Notes: generated from the sequence alone by a model not told the origin. Positions 36,437-46,700 are shown, counted from the stretch's first letter. The stretch is 64,000 nt of DNA from Mesonia ostreae (GCF_031845265.1 NZ_JAVRBG010000010.1:62001-126000); one strand, 5' to 3'. Numbers and translations are program-made.

Positions 36437-37876
36437 ATGACTTCACAAGAATTGTACCGTTTATTGATCAAAGAATTTTCCTATCAACCTACCGTACATC
36501 AAGATATCGCCCTCCAAAAACTCTCTATTTTCTTAACGGAAGAAGAACAAGATCATTTGTTTATTTTAAAGGGATATGCAGGTACAGGGAAAACGACAAT
36601 TATTGGAACGATTGTAAAAAACCTTTGGAAAATTAAGAAAAGTCCCGTTTTGATTGCACCAACAGGTCGGGCTGCCAAAGTGATGAGCAATTATTCAGGA
36701 AATCAAGCATTTACAATTCATAAAAAAATATATTTTCCGAAGAAGAGTAGTGGAGGAGGAAGTATTGAATTTACGTTACAACCCAATAAGCATAAAAATA
36801 CCATCTTTATTGTAGATGAAGCTTCCATGATTTCAGATTCTACCGCAGATAAAAAATTATTTACCGATGGTTCCCTATTAGATGATTTAATACAATATGT
36901 GTATTCTGGAAAAAATTGTAAATTGATTTTTATAGGAGATACTGCACAGTTACCGCCAGTACATCACAGTTTGAGTCCGGCGTTAGACCCAGAAAAGCTT
37001 TCGCTTAGCTACGATAAAAAAGTAGATCAAATAGAATTGACGGAAGTAATGCGACAGCAATTAGAAAGCGGAATTCTAGAAAATGCCACCTTGCTTCGGG
37101 ATACCATTAAAGGAAGTTTTTATGATACATTTAAATTTAAAAACACAGGCGGAGATTTTATTCGCTTGATTGATGGCTACGAAATCATGGATGCCATTAA
37201 CGATGCCTACAGTTCACAAGGACACGAAGAAACGGCGATTGTGGTGATGTCTAATAAAAGAGCCAATATTTACAACGAGCAAATTAGATCCCGTATTTTA
37301 TTCCGCGAAAGCGAAATTGCAGCAGGAGATTTTTTAATGGTAGTAAAGAATAACTACTTTTGGATTAAAAGTAGCAGCGAAGCTAGTTTTATTGCTAATG
37401 GTGATATTGTAGAAATTCTCGAAATTTTTGAAATTGTAGAACTTTACGGATTTCGGTTTGCCGAAGTAAAAGTGCAAATGGTAGATTATCCCAAAATGAA
37501 ACCTTTTGAAACCGTGGTTATGCTCGATACGCTAACTTCTAATACTCCATCGTTACCTTATGAAGAGTCTAATAAATTGTACCAAGAGGTGATGAAAGAT
37601 TATGCTGATGAAACCTCTAAATACAAGAAATTCTTGAAGGTGAAAAGCAACAAGTATTTTAATGCGTTACAGATAAAATTTAGCTATGCGATGACTTGTC
37701 ATAAATCTCAAGGGGGACAATGGAACACCGTTTTTGTAGAGCAACCGTATTTAAAAGATGGAATTACTGAAGATTATTTGCGTTGGTTATATACCGCTTG
37801 TACACGAGCCAAAGAAAAATTATATCTCATAGGGTTCAAAGATGATTTTTTTGAAGACGATAGTGAAATACTTTAG
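36437..37876 (+). CDS. RecD-like superfamily 1 DNA helicase / ATP-dependent exonuclease subunit-like
   Basis: The 479-residue ATPase has Walker A LKGYAGTGKTT (residues 44-54), Walker B FIVDEASMIS, motif III FIGDTAQLPPV, motif IV-like VMRQQLESG, and motif VI LYTACTRAKEKLYLIG (the YTACTRAK arginine finger) with YAMTCHKSQGGQW (UvrD C2-type). This is the small RecD-like helicase common in Flavobacteria. RecB and RecC partners are not here. It probably acts 5'-3' in repair or recombination. Confidence 0.9.
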   Translation: MTSQELYRLLIKEFSYQPTVHQDIALQKLSIFLTEEEQDHLFILKGYAGTGKTTIIGTIVKNLWKIKKSPVLIAPTGRAAKVMSNYSGNQAFTIHKKIYFPKKSSGGGSIEFTLQPNKHKNTIFIVDEASMISDSTADKKLFTDGSLLDDLIQYVYSGKNCKLIFIGDTAQLPPVHHSLSPALDPEKLSLSYDKKVDQIELTEVMRQQLESGILENATLLRDTIKGSFYDTFKFKNTGGDFIRLIDGYEIMDAINDAYSSQGHEETAIVVMSNKRANIYNEQIRSRILFRESEIAAGDFLMVVKNNYFWIKSSSEASFIANGDIVEILEIFEIVELYGFRFAEVKVQMVDYPKMKPFETVVMLDTLTSNTPSLPYEESNKLYQEVMKDYADETSKYKKFLKVKSNKYFNALQIKFSYAMTCHKSQGGQWNTVFVEQPYLKDGITEDYLRWLYTACTRAKEKLYLIGFKDDFFEDDSEIL

Positions 37877-37895
37877 CGGAAGTAAAAAAATCTTA

Positions 37896-37943
37896 TTTTT
37901 GAACAAAAAGGCTGTAATTTTTTGAATAAAAAAGGCTGTAATT
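37896..37943. repeat. 24-bp imperfect tandem direct repeat
   Basis: Two copies of TTTTTGAA-(C/T)-AAAAAGGCTGTAATT sit side by side just after the helicase stop (copy 1 about 37896-37919, copy 2 37919-37943). The shared exact core is AAAAGGCTGTAATT. The rest of the gap to kdsB is low complexity, including an AAAAACT/AAAAACG series at about 38120-38160. Confidence 0.75.
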
Positions 37944-38169
37944 AAGAAACACGTTGATAATTTTAAATTATATATTTTCTTTTCTATGGAAATAGCCGCC
38001 CAGTTGAAGCCTTAGAATTAGTTCGCAATAAGTTATTATATTATTCAATTCTAACGATCACAAAGGGGATTAAACTTCCTGAAGAGAAGGACTTAAAAAA
38101 TGCTATTTTTAACCAAAAACGACAAACCAAAAACTAAAAACTAAAAACGAAAAACGAAAAACCAACCTA

Positions 38170-38925
38170 GTGAGCAAAGAAAAACTAAAAGTAATCGCTA
38201 TGATTCCCGCGCGCTATGCGGCAACCCGGTTTCCTGGCAAATTAATGCAAGACCTTAACGGAAAAACAGTCATAAGAAGAACCTACGAATCTACTATAAA
38301 AACCGAACTTTTTGATGATGTTTTTGTGGTGACCGACAGTCAGATTATTTATGATGAAATCCATGCACATGGCGGAAAAGTGATTTTAAGCAAAACCAAT
38401 CACGAATGTGGTAGCGATCGTATTGCTGAAGCCGTAAAGGATATGGATATTGATATTGTGGTGAATGTGCAAGGCGATGAACCTTTTACTTCTAGAACGA
38501 GTTTAGAGAAAGTATTGAAGGTTTTTTATGGCAGCGATGCGCACCACATAGACCTTGCTTCTTTGATGACGCCGCTTTACGGAAAAGAGGATGTTGAAAA
38601 CCCTAACCATGTAAAGGTAATTGTGAATCAGAATAATTTTGCCTTATACTTTTCTAGATCTCCCATTCCTTACCACCGCGATAAAGACGTAGACGTTACT
38701 TATTATAAACACATTGGTATTTATGCTTTTAGAAAGCAAGCCATTTTAGATTTTCATCAATTACCAATGCTTACTTTAGAGGCTTCAGAAAAAATTGAGT
38801 GTATTCGCTATTTAGAATACGGCAAAAATATTAAAATGGTTGAAAGTGAAGCGATGGGAGTAGGGATAGATACGCCTGAAGATTTAGAAAAAGCCAGGCG
38901 CATTTTAAATGAGCAAGAAAACTGA
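38170..38925 (+). CDS. kdsB: 3-deoxy-manno-octulosonate cytidylyltransferase
   Basis: The 251-residue enzyme activates KDO as CMP-KDO for lipopolysaccharide core synthesis. It has the nucleotide-binding start VIAMIPARYAATRFPGKLM, VVNVQGDEPFT and GIYAFRKQAILDF. The start is GTG (38170), since no ATG lies before the conserved IPARYAATRFPGK. It is 5 bp from the convergent photolyase stop. Confidence 0.96.
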   Translation: MSKEKLKVIAMIPARYAATRFPGKLMQDLNGKTVIRRTYESTIKTELFDDVFVVTDSQIIYDEIHAHGGKVILSKTNHECGSDRIAEAVKDMDIDIVVNVQGDEPFTSRTSLEKVLKVFYGSDAHHIDLASLMTPLYGKEDVENPNHVKVIVNQNNFALYFSRSPIPYHRDKDVDVTYYKHIGIYAFRKQAILDFHQLPMLTLEASEKIECIRYLEYGKNIKMVESEAMGVGIDTPEDLEKARRILNEQEN

Positions 38926-38930
38926 TAAAC

Positions 38931-40241
38931 TTATTTCTTAACCGCCGCCTTATATACTTCTAAACAACGTTCTCTGGCTTCTTTATGATTCACCATACGC
39001 TCTGGATATTCATCGGTATCATATTCAGGAATCCATTTTCTGATGTATTTTTCGTCTTTATCAAACTTCTCTAATTGAGACTGCGGATTAAAAATCCTGA
39101 AGTAAGGCGATGCGTCAACGCCAGATCCAGCTACCCATTGCCAGTTTCCTACGTTAGAAGACATTTCATAATCCAATAATTTTTCAGCGAAATAAGCTTC
39201 ACCCCAGCGCCAATCAATCAGTAAATGCTTGCATAAAAAGCTTCCTACCACCATACGCACGCGGTTGTGCATTAAACCTGTAGTGTTAAGTTCTCGCATC
39301 CCTGCATCTACCATAGGATAACCCGTCTTACCTTCTTTCCATAATTCAAATTCATCCTTGTTATTTCGCCATTTAATTTTATCGTATTTAGCTTTAAACG
39401 CATCTGTAACAGTTTCGGGATAATGGTAAAGAATTTGCATAAAAAACTCGCGCCAAATAAGTTCGTTCCAAAAAGTTTCGTTTTCCGCGTGAAGCGCCTT
39501 CTTTAAAACTTTTCTTACACTAACACTCCCAAAACGCAAATACGGACTTAGATGACTTGTCGCATCTTTGGCTGGTAAATTTCTGTGATCCTCGTATTCT
39601 TCAATAGTAATGGGCGTGATGTCATATTCTGGAAATGAAATAGATGATTTCTTAAACCCTATATCGCTTAAGCTAAGGTTGGGTAATCGTGTATTTTTTA
39701 TGAGATTAGAAAGATAATCGTTGGTGTAATAAATTTGAAGCTCATGATCTTTAAACGCTTTTTTCCATTTTCTCATAAATGGCGTGTAAACCAAATATGG
39801 TTCGCCATCATCTTTAACCACTTCACTTTTTTCAAAAATGACTTGGTCTTTAAAAGAAAAGAATTCGATTTCTTCTTTTTCTAATAACTGCTGAATTTTT
39901 TCATCCCGTTCTTTGGCATAAGGCTCATAATCTGTATTGGTAAATAGCGCCTGAATGTCATAATCTTTTAGAAGTTGCTGAAAGATTTTTTGAGGTTGGC
40001 CGTGATAAATGGCTAAAGAGCTAGCATGATCATCTTGTAGCTCTTTTCTCATCTCTTGCAAGCGTTCAAAAATATAAGTTACACGAGCATCCTCTTTAGG
40101 TAACGCAGATAAGATTTCTTCATCAAAAATAAAAATAGGTAGCACAGGATGCTCTCCTTTTAATGCTTCCCAAAAACCTAAATTATCATCAAGTCTTAAA
40201 TCTCTCCTGAACCAAAATAACGATACTTTCTCTTTTGCCAT
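38931..40241 (-). CDS. Cryptochrome/photolyase family protein (class I CPD photolyase-like)
   Basis: With the start at ATG 40241 (MAKEKVSLFWFRRDLRL) the protein has 436 residues; the longer frame adds 20 residues from inside the upstream gene. The N-terminal antenna domain has WFRRDLRLDDN, and the FAD-binding C-terminal domain has PYLRFGSVSVR, ELIWREFFMQIL and the DYEMSSNVGNWQWVAGSGVDASPYFRIFNP block with the electron-transfer Trp and flavin-contacting residues. It should split cyclobutane dimers by light. It is the last gene of a three-gene operon, 2 bp after the SDR gene. Confidence 0.92.
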   Translation of the reverse strand: MAKEKVSLFWFRRDLRLDDNLGFWEALKGEHPVLPIFIFDEEILSALPKEDARVTYIFERLQEMRKELQDDHASSLAIYHGQPQKIFQQLLKDYDIQALFTNTDYEPYAKERDEKIQQLLEKEEIEFFSFKDQVIFEKSEVVKDDGEPYLVYTPFMRKWKKAFKDHELQIYYTNDYLSNLIKNTRLPNLSLSDIGFKKSSISFPEYDITPITIEEYEDHRNLPAKDATSHLSPYLRFGSVSVRKVLKKALHAENETFWNELIWREFFMQILYHYPETVTDAFKAKYDKIKWRNNKDEFELWKEGKTGYPMVDAGMRELNTTGLMHNRVRMVVGSFLCKHLLIDWRWGEAYFAEKLLDYEMSSNVGNWQWVAGSGVDASPYFRIFNPQSQLEKFDKDEKYIRKWIPEYDTDEYPERMVNHKEARERCLEVYKAAVKK

Positions 40242-40243
40242 AT

Positions 40244-40936
40244 TTATATTTTTAAGGTAGACATTCCGCCATCTAAATGAATTACTTGTCCTGTCATCCA
40301 ACTGCTTTTTTCAGAGAGGAGGTAAGTAGCCGCATTGGCAATATCTGTAGCTTCTCCAACACGTTTAAGCGGATGTACCTCATTCATCATTTCCATCTTT
40401 TTATCGCTACTTAAAATATTTTTGGCCAAGTTGGTATTGGTGAGCGAGGGAGCGATAACATTTACTCTTACGGTTGGCGCATACTCTGCCGCCAATGCTT
40501 TTGCAAAACCTTCAATAGCTCCTTTTGATGCTGCCACACTGGTATGAAATGGCATTCCTACTTGTACGGCAACCGTACTAAAGTAAACGATACTCGCTTG
40601 CTCAGATTTTTTTAATAGAGGCAAAACCACTTTAGTGCAATTTACTAAACTCATAAAGTTTTTTTGTAAATCTTCCTCAAAATCTTTTTCCTTTAGCATT
40701 TTAAAAGGCTTTAGGTTAATTGTACCAGGGCAGTAAATGAATCCGTCTAATACTTCAGGCAAATCTAAATCTTCTAGATTATCTTTAAATGCATCAAATT
40801 CATAATGTGTTACCTCTAAATCACTTAAATTATCCTTAGTTCTTGAAGCCACCATCACATTTGCATCATTATGTAGTTGCTTTACGATTTCTAATCCAAT
40901 TCCGTGGCTACCGCCAATGAGTAATATATTTTTCAT
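40244..40936 (-). CDS. SDR-family protein lacking the catalytic tyrosine
   Basis: With the start at ATG 40936 the protein has 230 residues. It has the NAD(P)-binding GGSHGIGLE (residues 8-16) and a Rossmann fold, and ends LLSEKSSWMTGQVIHLDGG as classical SDRs do. The active-site YxxxK position reads VAASK: the Tyr is Val, while the Ser in VYFSTVAV and the Lys are kept. It may be a non-enzymatic or altered-mechanism member. It lies between an SRPBCC gene (10 bp upstream) and a photolyase. Confidence 0.88.
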   Translation of the reverse strand: MKNILLIGGSHGIGLEIVKQLHNDANVMVASRTKDNLSDLEVTHYEFDAFKDNLEDLDLPEVLDGFIYCPGTINLKPFKMLKEKDFEEDLQKNFMSLVNCTKVVLPLLKKSEQASIVYFSTVAVQVGMPFHTSVAASKGAIEGFAKALAAEYAPTVRVNVIAPSLTNTNLAKNILSSDKKMEMMNEVHPLKRVGEATDIANAATYLLSEKSSWMTGQVIHLDGGMSTLKI

Positions 40937-40946
40937 AGTTATAATT

Positions 40947-41408
40947 TTATATTGTTCCAAAAAGTTGGTTCAGCTTATTCTTTCTGTAGTTAAAAATTTC
41001 TTTAAGTTTCGGCTTCACTAAAATGGGATGTCCAAGTTGACCTAAGACACCGAGAGGAAGTTTGTAATCAATAATATCTTCCATTTCTACACCACCTTCA
41101 ATCTCGTTAATAAAATGCTTGTGGTGCCAAAGTGCATAAGGGCCAAATCTTTGTTCGTCTACAAAATATTCTCCTTCTTTGACGTGGGTAATTTCGGTTA
41201 CCCATTTGGTTTTAATTCCTGCGATAGGGGTAACAATATATTGTATAATTTGTCCCGCATACATAGGTCGGTCTCCTCCAGTGAGAATATCAAAACTCAT
41301 ATAATTTGGCGTAATCTCTTTTAAGTTAGCGGGATTTGATAAAAACTCCCAGGCTCTTTGTCTTGTAATAGGGAGGCGTTGCTTTTCGTGAAGTCTGTAT
41401 AATTTCAT
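40947..41408 (-). CDS. SRPBCC-fold ligand-binding protein
   Basis: The 153-residue protein starts MKLYRLHEKQRLPITRQRAWEFLSNPANLKEITPNYMSF, typical of SRPBCC/START-like (CoxG or polyketide-cyclase type) domains with a hydrophobic cavity, and has the LWHHKHFINEIEGGVEMEDIIDYKLP segment. It is the first gene of the SRPBCC-SDR-photolyase operon, a set repeated in several Bacteroidota and suggestive of light stress, but its ligand is unknown. Confidence 0.87.
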   Translation of the reverse strand: MKLYRLHEKQRLPITRQRAWEFLSNPANLKEITPNYMSFDILTGGDRPMYAGQIIQYIVTPIAGIKTKWVTEITHVKEGEYFVDEQRFGPYALWHHKHFINEIEGGVEMEDIIDYKLPLGVLGQLGHPILVKPKLKEIFNYRKNKLNQLFGTI

Positions 41409-41541
41409 AAAAGCTAAATTAGGCTATATTTTGTTTAAACAAAAGCAAGATAAGTTAAACAAAAGTTATTGTTTTCATTTTTGTTCGAATTTAAATGCTA
41501 AAAAATTTACCTTTAACTTAAACGAACTAAAAAATTAATTT

Positions 41542-42099
41542 ATGAAGAGCTTTTTTGCCTTAAGTTTAGTAATACTAATGTTTTCTTGTGATAGCACAAA
41601 ATCGACTAGCGATGAGAAATCGTCCAATACTTTATCTCCCGATGAGAAACAAGAAATGTCAAAAAATATAAGTTCAATCACTTTAGAATCGGGTTGTCTA
41701 CCTGCAGGAGATTGCAATTTGGAAGTGATGCCCAACACGAAAATGGATTTTAAAATAGACACTGCAGAAATGCTGTACCCAGAGTTTGTAGATGATTTGC
41801 ATACCAATACGGTAAAATTTAGTTACAATGAAGATACCGATAAAGAGTTAATGGACGGTCATTATCGAGAAGAGGTTTACTTTGAAGTAAAAAACGGAAC
41901 CAAGGAAATGAATCTTCAAGATATGGAGCTTAAAGATGTGAATTTTCTTTACGGAAGATTTTGCTATTGCAAAGGAAGTGCGGGTTACTTTAAAGTAGAT
42001 AAAGGTAACTTAACGATGAAAGATGGGAAATTAACTGTCGAATTTGCTAACGGACAAGTACCGCAGAAATTAGGGAAAATTACAGCTTCTTATAAATAA
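41542..42099 (+). CDS. Hypothetical lipoprotein
   Basis: The 185-residue protein has a lipoprotein signal (MKSFFALSLVILMFSC, Cys16), a Ser/Glu-rich linker, then a beta-rich domain (LESGCLPAGDCNLEVMPNTKMDFKI, REEVYFEVKNGTKEMN, ending LTVEFANGQVPQKLGKITASYK) with an internal Cys pair CLPAGDC. I do not recognise its family. It is monocistronic and a terminator-like hairpin lies about 240 bp later, closer to the convergent M28 gene. Confidence 0.8.
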   Translation: MKSFFALSLVILMFSCDSTKSTSDEKSSNTLSPDEKQEMSKNISSITLESGCLPAGDCNLEVMPNTKMDFKIDTAEMLYPEFVDDLHTNTVKFSYNEDTDKELMDGHYREEVYFEVKNGTKEMNLQDMELKDVNFLYGRFCYCKGSAGYFKVDKGNLTMKDGKLTVEFANGQVPQKLGKITASYK

Positions 42100-42341
42100 T
42101 AAAATAAAGAACCAAGACCACTTAGCTGTTAGAAACTAGAACCAAGATTTAATTGTAACTAATGGATAAACAGTAGTGGTTTAAATTAAAGATATTTTCT
42201 CTTTATCGATAATATTATTTTCGGAAAAACGAAGTGTCTATTTTTGATTTTTATATATTTAAAATGCTTATTTACTTTCCTTTTACATAGACAACATTAG
42301 TAAGATAAGAATTTAAATTTATTTTTATAAAAACATAAAAA

Positions 42342-42367
42342 AAGCAGCTCCTTGGAGCTGCTTTTTT
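42342..42367. terminator. Bidirectional intrinsic terminator
   Basis: AAGCAGCTCC (42342-42351), a 2-nt loop and GGAGCTGCTT (42354-42363), with A-run and T-run flanks, between the lipoprotein gene and the convergent M28 gene. Confidence 0.92.
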
Positions 42368-42391
42368 GTTTCAATAGAAGGAAATTTAAGC

Positions 42392-43393
42392 TTATTCAGC
42401 TTTATCTACCACCAATCTTTCATCTCTATTAGCAACCTCCCAAGCGGTATAAAATATCAACTTGGTTCTTTTTTCTAATAAATCATATTCAATTTTATCT
42501 GCAGTATCGGTAGGTTTATGGTAATCTGCGTGAGTTCCATTAAAGTAAAATATTACTGGAATATTGTGTTTTGCAAAGTTGTAATGATCACTTCTATAGT
42601 AAAAACGATTTGGGTCATTTTCATCATTATAGGTGTAATCTAGGTCTAAGTTAACATATTTACTATTCATTTCTTCGGAAACCTTGTGTAAATCGGTACT
42701 TAACTTATCACTTCCAATTAGGTACACATAATCTGCTTTTCCTTCGTGCGCTGGATCTATTCGACCAATCATATCCGTATTTAAATTGGTTACGGTATTT
42801 TCTAGCGGAAAAATAGGATTTTCAGTATAATACTTAGAACCTAATAAACCTTTTTCCTCTCCGGTTACGTGCAAAAATAGAATAGATCTTCTCGGAGAAA
42901 AACCATCTTCTGCCGCTTTTTTGAAAGCTTCTGCCATTTCTAGCATAGAAACCGTTCCAGAACCATCATCATCTGCTCCGTTATAGATTTCACCATCGCT
43001 CATTCCAACGTGATCGTAATGCGCAGAAATAACTACAATTTCTTCAGGAAATTCACTTCCTTCAATAAAAGCCACCACATTTTCTGAAGCTTTAAATTTA
43101 TCGTTAAAAAAGCTTGACGGAATGTGTTGGTAGTAACTGTCTCCCAAAGGAGAAGCAATATTTAATTTTTGATATTCTTTCTTCAAATATTCCGCAGCCA
43201 TTTTTTGTCCGGGTTCTCCAGTGTCTCTTCCTTGGTATTCATCTGAAGCAAAAGTATAGAGGTGTTCTTTTAATTCGGCGGAAGTAATGGTGTTACCATA
43301 AGTTTCTACATTAGCTTCACTAAGAGATTGGTCTTTTTGTACGCTACAGGAAAACATAGTTCCAAGCGCGGCAACTAATAAAATTTTATGCAT
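42392..43393 (-). CDS. M28-family zinc aminopeptidase-like lipoprotein
   Basis: With the start at ATG 43393 the protein has 333 residues and a lipoprotein signal (MHKILLVAALGTMFSC, Cys16). The M28 metal and catalytic motifs are present: SAHYDHVG, NGADDDGSGTV, TGEEKGLLGS (catalytic Glu), LNTDMIGR, and a final zinc His in YYRSDHYNFAKH. It probably trims peptides in the periplasm or at the surface. A longer frame adds nine residues that would break the signal. Its 5' end faces the tRNA-Ser gene across about 155 bp. Confidence 0.94.
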   Translation of the reverse strand: MHKILLVAALGTMFSCSVQKDQSLSEANVETYGNTITSAELKEHLYTFASDEYQGRDTGEPGQKMAAEYLKKEYQKLNIASPLGDSYYQHIPSSFFNDKFKASENVVAFIEGSEFPEEIVVISAHYDHVGMSDGEIYNGADDDGSGTVSMLEMAEAFKKAAEDGFSPRRSILFLHVTGEEKGLLGSKYYTENPIFPLENTVTNLNTDMIGRIDPAHEGKADYVYLIGSDKLSTDLHKVSEEMNSKYVNLDLDYTYNDENDPNRFYYRSDHYNFAKHNIPVIFYFNGTHADYHKPTDTADKIEYDLLEKRTKLIFYTAWEVANRDERLVVDKAE

Positions 43394-43482
43394 TTTTTTT
43401 AACTTAAATATGAGTGGCACAAGATATTAAATAATTCATAATTTGGAAGTCTGAAAATACTTAAAAAAAAGTCGATTTATTT

Positions 43483-43512
43483 TTTGGGAATTGAAAAAAG
43501 GGCTTATATTTG
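43483..43512 (+). promoter_or_regulatory. Promoter of tRNA-Ser (TTTG - 18 bp - TATATTTG)
   Basis: A complete Bacteroidota-type promoter: -33 TTTG at 43483-43486 and -7 TATATTTG (TAnnTTTG) at 43505-43512, with 18 bp between. The tRNA begins 37 bp after the -7 box. Confidence 0.75.
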
Positions 43513-43548
43513 CAACCGCATTCAGGGAATACCTGATGAGGCGCTCAA

Positions 43549-43633
43549 GGAGAAATGGCAGAGCGGTCGAATGCGGCAGTCTTGAAAACTGTTGAGGGTC
43601 ACACCTCCGGGGGTTCGAATCCCTCTTTCTCCG
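43549..43633 (+). tRNA. tRNA-Ser (anticodon UGA)
   Basis: The 85-nt RNA has acceptor arms GGAGAAA/TTTCTCC with discriminator G, anticodon stem GCAGT/ACTGT with loop CTTGAAA (anticodon TGA), a long variable arm (class II) and T-loop GGTTCGAAT. The CCA is not encoded. Its 3' half is the boundary of the mobile element that follows, the usual integration target for tyrosine recombinases. Confidence 0.96.
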
Positions 43634-43668
43634 CGATGTCAACGGATATTCAGTTAGTTACGAGGTTG

Positions 43669-43688
43669 ACACCCAAATTTACACCCAA
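43669..43688. repeat. Two ACACCCAA repeats near the tRNA 3' end
   Basis: ACACCCAA occurs at 43669-43676 and 43681-43688, spaced 12 bp, just inside the element. Such short direct repeats near an attachment site can be arm-type recombinase or excisionase sites, but no protein binding is shown. Confidence 0.35.
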
Positions 43689-43713
43689 TTCCACTTGAAT
43701 TGGGTGTTTTTTT
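43681..43713 (+). terminator. Intrinsic terminator after the tRNA / element border
   Basis: An 11-bp perfect stem (ACACCCAATTC at 43681-43691 with GAATTGGGTGT at 43697-43707) has a 5-nt loop and a T run to 43713. It can end the tRNA transcript before the element. Confidence 0.85.
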
Positions 43714-43790
43714 ATCAAATTTTCCAACAAGAAAGAAAAAAGGGATCAAGTCAAAAAGTTATGGAAAAGTTAAGTTTGAGGCGTTATAAT

Positions 43791-46700
43791 TCATTCTTTA
43801 ATTTTTATCGTATTAATTATATGATTAGTCGTAATAGCAGAATTCTCATATTTTGATCGGGTTATTTTCTTTTGAAGAAACAAATTCTTCTCAACCGATT
43901 TAATCTGCTCTAATCCATCTTTTGAAACTATAACAAACCATCCTTCTCCGACTTCTCCATCTTTACGTGGTACCATGCTAGTATTTCCATTTGACCAATA
44001 AATAGATTTTGCCATTAATTCACCTTCAGAGTTTTTCCAAGCAAATAGTTTGGTCGGTTCAGGCTCCCAGCCTAGATATCTTGCCAAAACAGGATTAATA
44101 GCAATCCATTTAGATTTTAAATCAAATTGATCAAATCTATGATCCCTGATTATAATAATAAAATGTCCACCACATCTCAAGTCATGATATTTATTGCTTA
44201 ATTGATGAAATACAGAGCCAAAAATGTAATTATCCTCTTTAGCCAAATTTTCATCAACACCAATTTGATACATATATTCTTCAGTCGGCGCACCCCAGTC
44301 CAAGTTCCTTATTTGGCTGTATTCACCTATCATCTTGAAGTCATCCTGATAGTCTAAAAGTGATTCACTTAACCTTTCTGATTCTCCTATTCGATCTAAC
44401 CAATCATTGCCAACTCCTCCAAAATCTCTTTCTTTAAGCGTTTGAATAAACTCGGGTTTTGCTATTTCATCGAAAAATTGAACAGTATAATCACGTGATA
44501 TAAAAAGATTCTTAATTCTTCCATCATCAATTCTTCTCGAATCTATTAATTCATTTGTGACGTGCATTATGGCTCTGCGAGAGGCTATTAGTCTTGGTAT
44601 ATTGTTATGGTAAGGATATTCTAAGTAAATTTCTCCTAAATGATTTTTTATCTTTTTTTCATATTCTACTGTCCATTCCTCTTCTCGACCAATTTCTTTC
44701 ATGATTGAGTAAGCTCTATAAATAAGATTAAATTCATCAATTCCAGACTCCTCTGATAAAATTTTGATCAAAAATTCAAATGGTCTTATCAGTTCTCGAG
44801 GGTCATTAATATCAACTTCTGGAAAATAAGGGTCAATCTCTTTTTTAAAATTTGGTTTCTCGCTTTTCGGAATATGTAAAGAATATACTTTAGGTAATTG
44901 GATGCTTTTTGGAGTTGGAATTTCTTCACCTATAGAGGAAAGTATATTTATTGCATTTTTTCTTAATTGATAATCATTTGATAGAGCTAAGTTATTGAGC
45001 TTTAATTTAAGCGAGTGAACTTTTGGAAGATCGAATGCAGATAATTTCATTACCACATCCACACATGCGTAATCATCTAAACTTCTATTTAACAATTGAT
45101 TAAAAGCATAGTCATCGTCTTGATTTATATATTTTGCCAATAGCATTAAGGATTGTTCCTTTACTAGCGAGACAGGGCTATCTGATAAATACACCAAGTA
45201 ATCGACTAACGTTTCCATGATTGGTCGATCTAATGAAGGAAGAATAGGTAAATTCTCAACTGGTTTGCTATTCGTCATTAGTCTTTCCAGATAACCAAAT
45301 ATTTCAGGCCAAACCTCTTCTTCAACATAATCTTCCTTTAGAAGAGGAATGATGTCGTCAAGGTGTTCAATATACGAACTCGGATAATTGCTACTTACTA
45401 TGTCATGAGCAAATACTTCAAATGCCTTATTAGATGAGATTGTGGGATTGATTCGTTTTAGTGCATTAAACGCATTAATTCTTGTTCCTCCATCATAATA
45501 TTTAACCCACCCTGATTCGCTTGATAGCTCAATACTTTTATTGGCTAAACTAGTTGCCAATTTAGTGCTTTCTAGCTCCCAGGCAGCCTCACTTAATTTA
45601 GCATAGAAATCCGATTCTCTTCTTCCAATTCTAGCTAGTTTGGCAACTTCTTCAATTTGACTTAAAGATAATAAAGGAGTTATTTTTTCAATAACCTTTG
45701 ACCATTTAAAAAATGAATTTGCCTGATCTTCTTCTTGAATGATTTTCTTGAAATCATCAAAATTTGTAACACGTTCTAGCACTTCGTCTTCCTCAACCTT
45801 TTCATGATCAATCTTTAAAGTTAATGTATTTGAAGAGCTTGACGAACTATTCCTTTCATTATTTACAGGTATATTAAACGATGAATAATAGTCTTTTGTT
45901 TTTAGCCCTTTTGATTTATAGAAGTCATCAATTTCAGATAGTAAGTAATGTCTGGTTTCTTCGTAAGCCTTAATTTCTATTGCCGAAATTATGCCTTGAG
46001 CGTGCTCTATTAAAAAACCTTCTTTGAAAATTTCATATCCTTTTTCTAGGATAGACTTGAGCAGTGAAGAATCCGCAGATTCAGCAAGAAGCAGATATAG
46101 AGTACTATATAATTGAACAATATTTTTGAACTCTTCTTCACATTTTGTCCGTATAACGAAATGTTTGATAAAAAGAGTAATGGTATCTTTAAAATCAATC
46201 AAATCATTTTCTAATTGCCAGATGGTCTGTTCAAGACCATCATTCAAATTATGTGCAAACGTAACTGCCAATAATTCTTCAGAAGCTTTCCAATAAGCCC
46301 TTCCTTCCGTGGTTTCTTTAATGTGGTTTAAATGAGATAAGAACCACTTTGTTCTTTCAGAAGCTCTTGACGGGTCTTTATGGTTTATTTTTCTTAACCA
46401 TTCAATCCATGTACTAAATTGATAATCTTTTTTATAACCTACTCCTATGGATTCTTGAATTGCCTGTTTGAGCCATTTTTCAGTTTCCTCTAACTCGTCT
46501 AAAATAAAAAACACTTTTGAGTGAGCCCGACATTCGTTTATGCGTCCATTAATATCATGATCATCCAACATGGAATTCTCCAAAGATCTCAACTGTATAA
46601 CTGCTTTTTCGACATCAAACCCATTATTCAAGAGAGATTTAATGATTTTCCGTTGGATACTTGTACTCCAATATTTCGGAGAATTTTGAAACTCCCTAAA

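Noticed and set aside
43436..43642. A 68-codon minus-strand frame over the tRNA-Ser
   Set aside because: It crosses the tRNA gene and its promoter.
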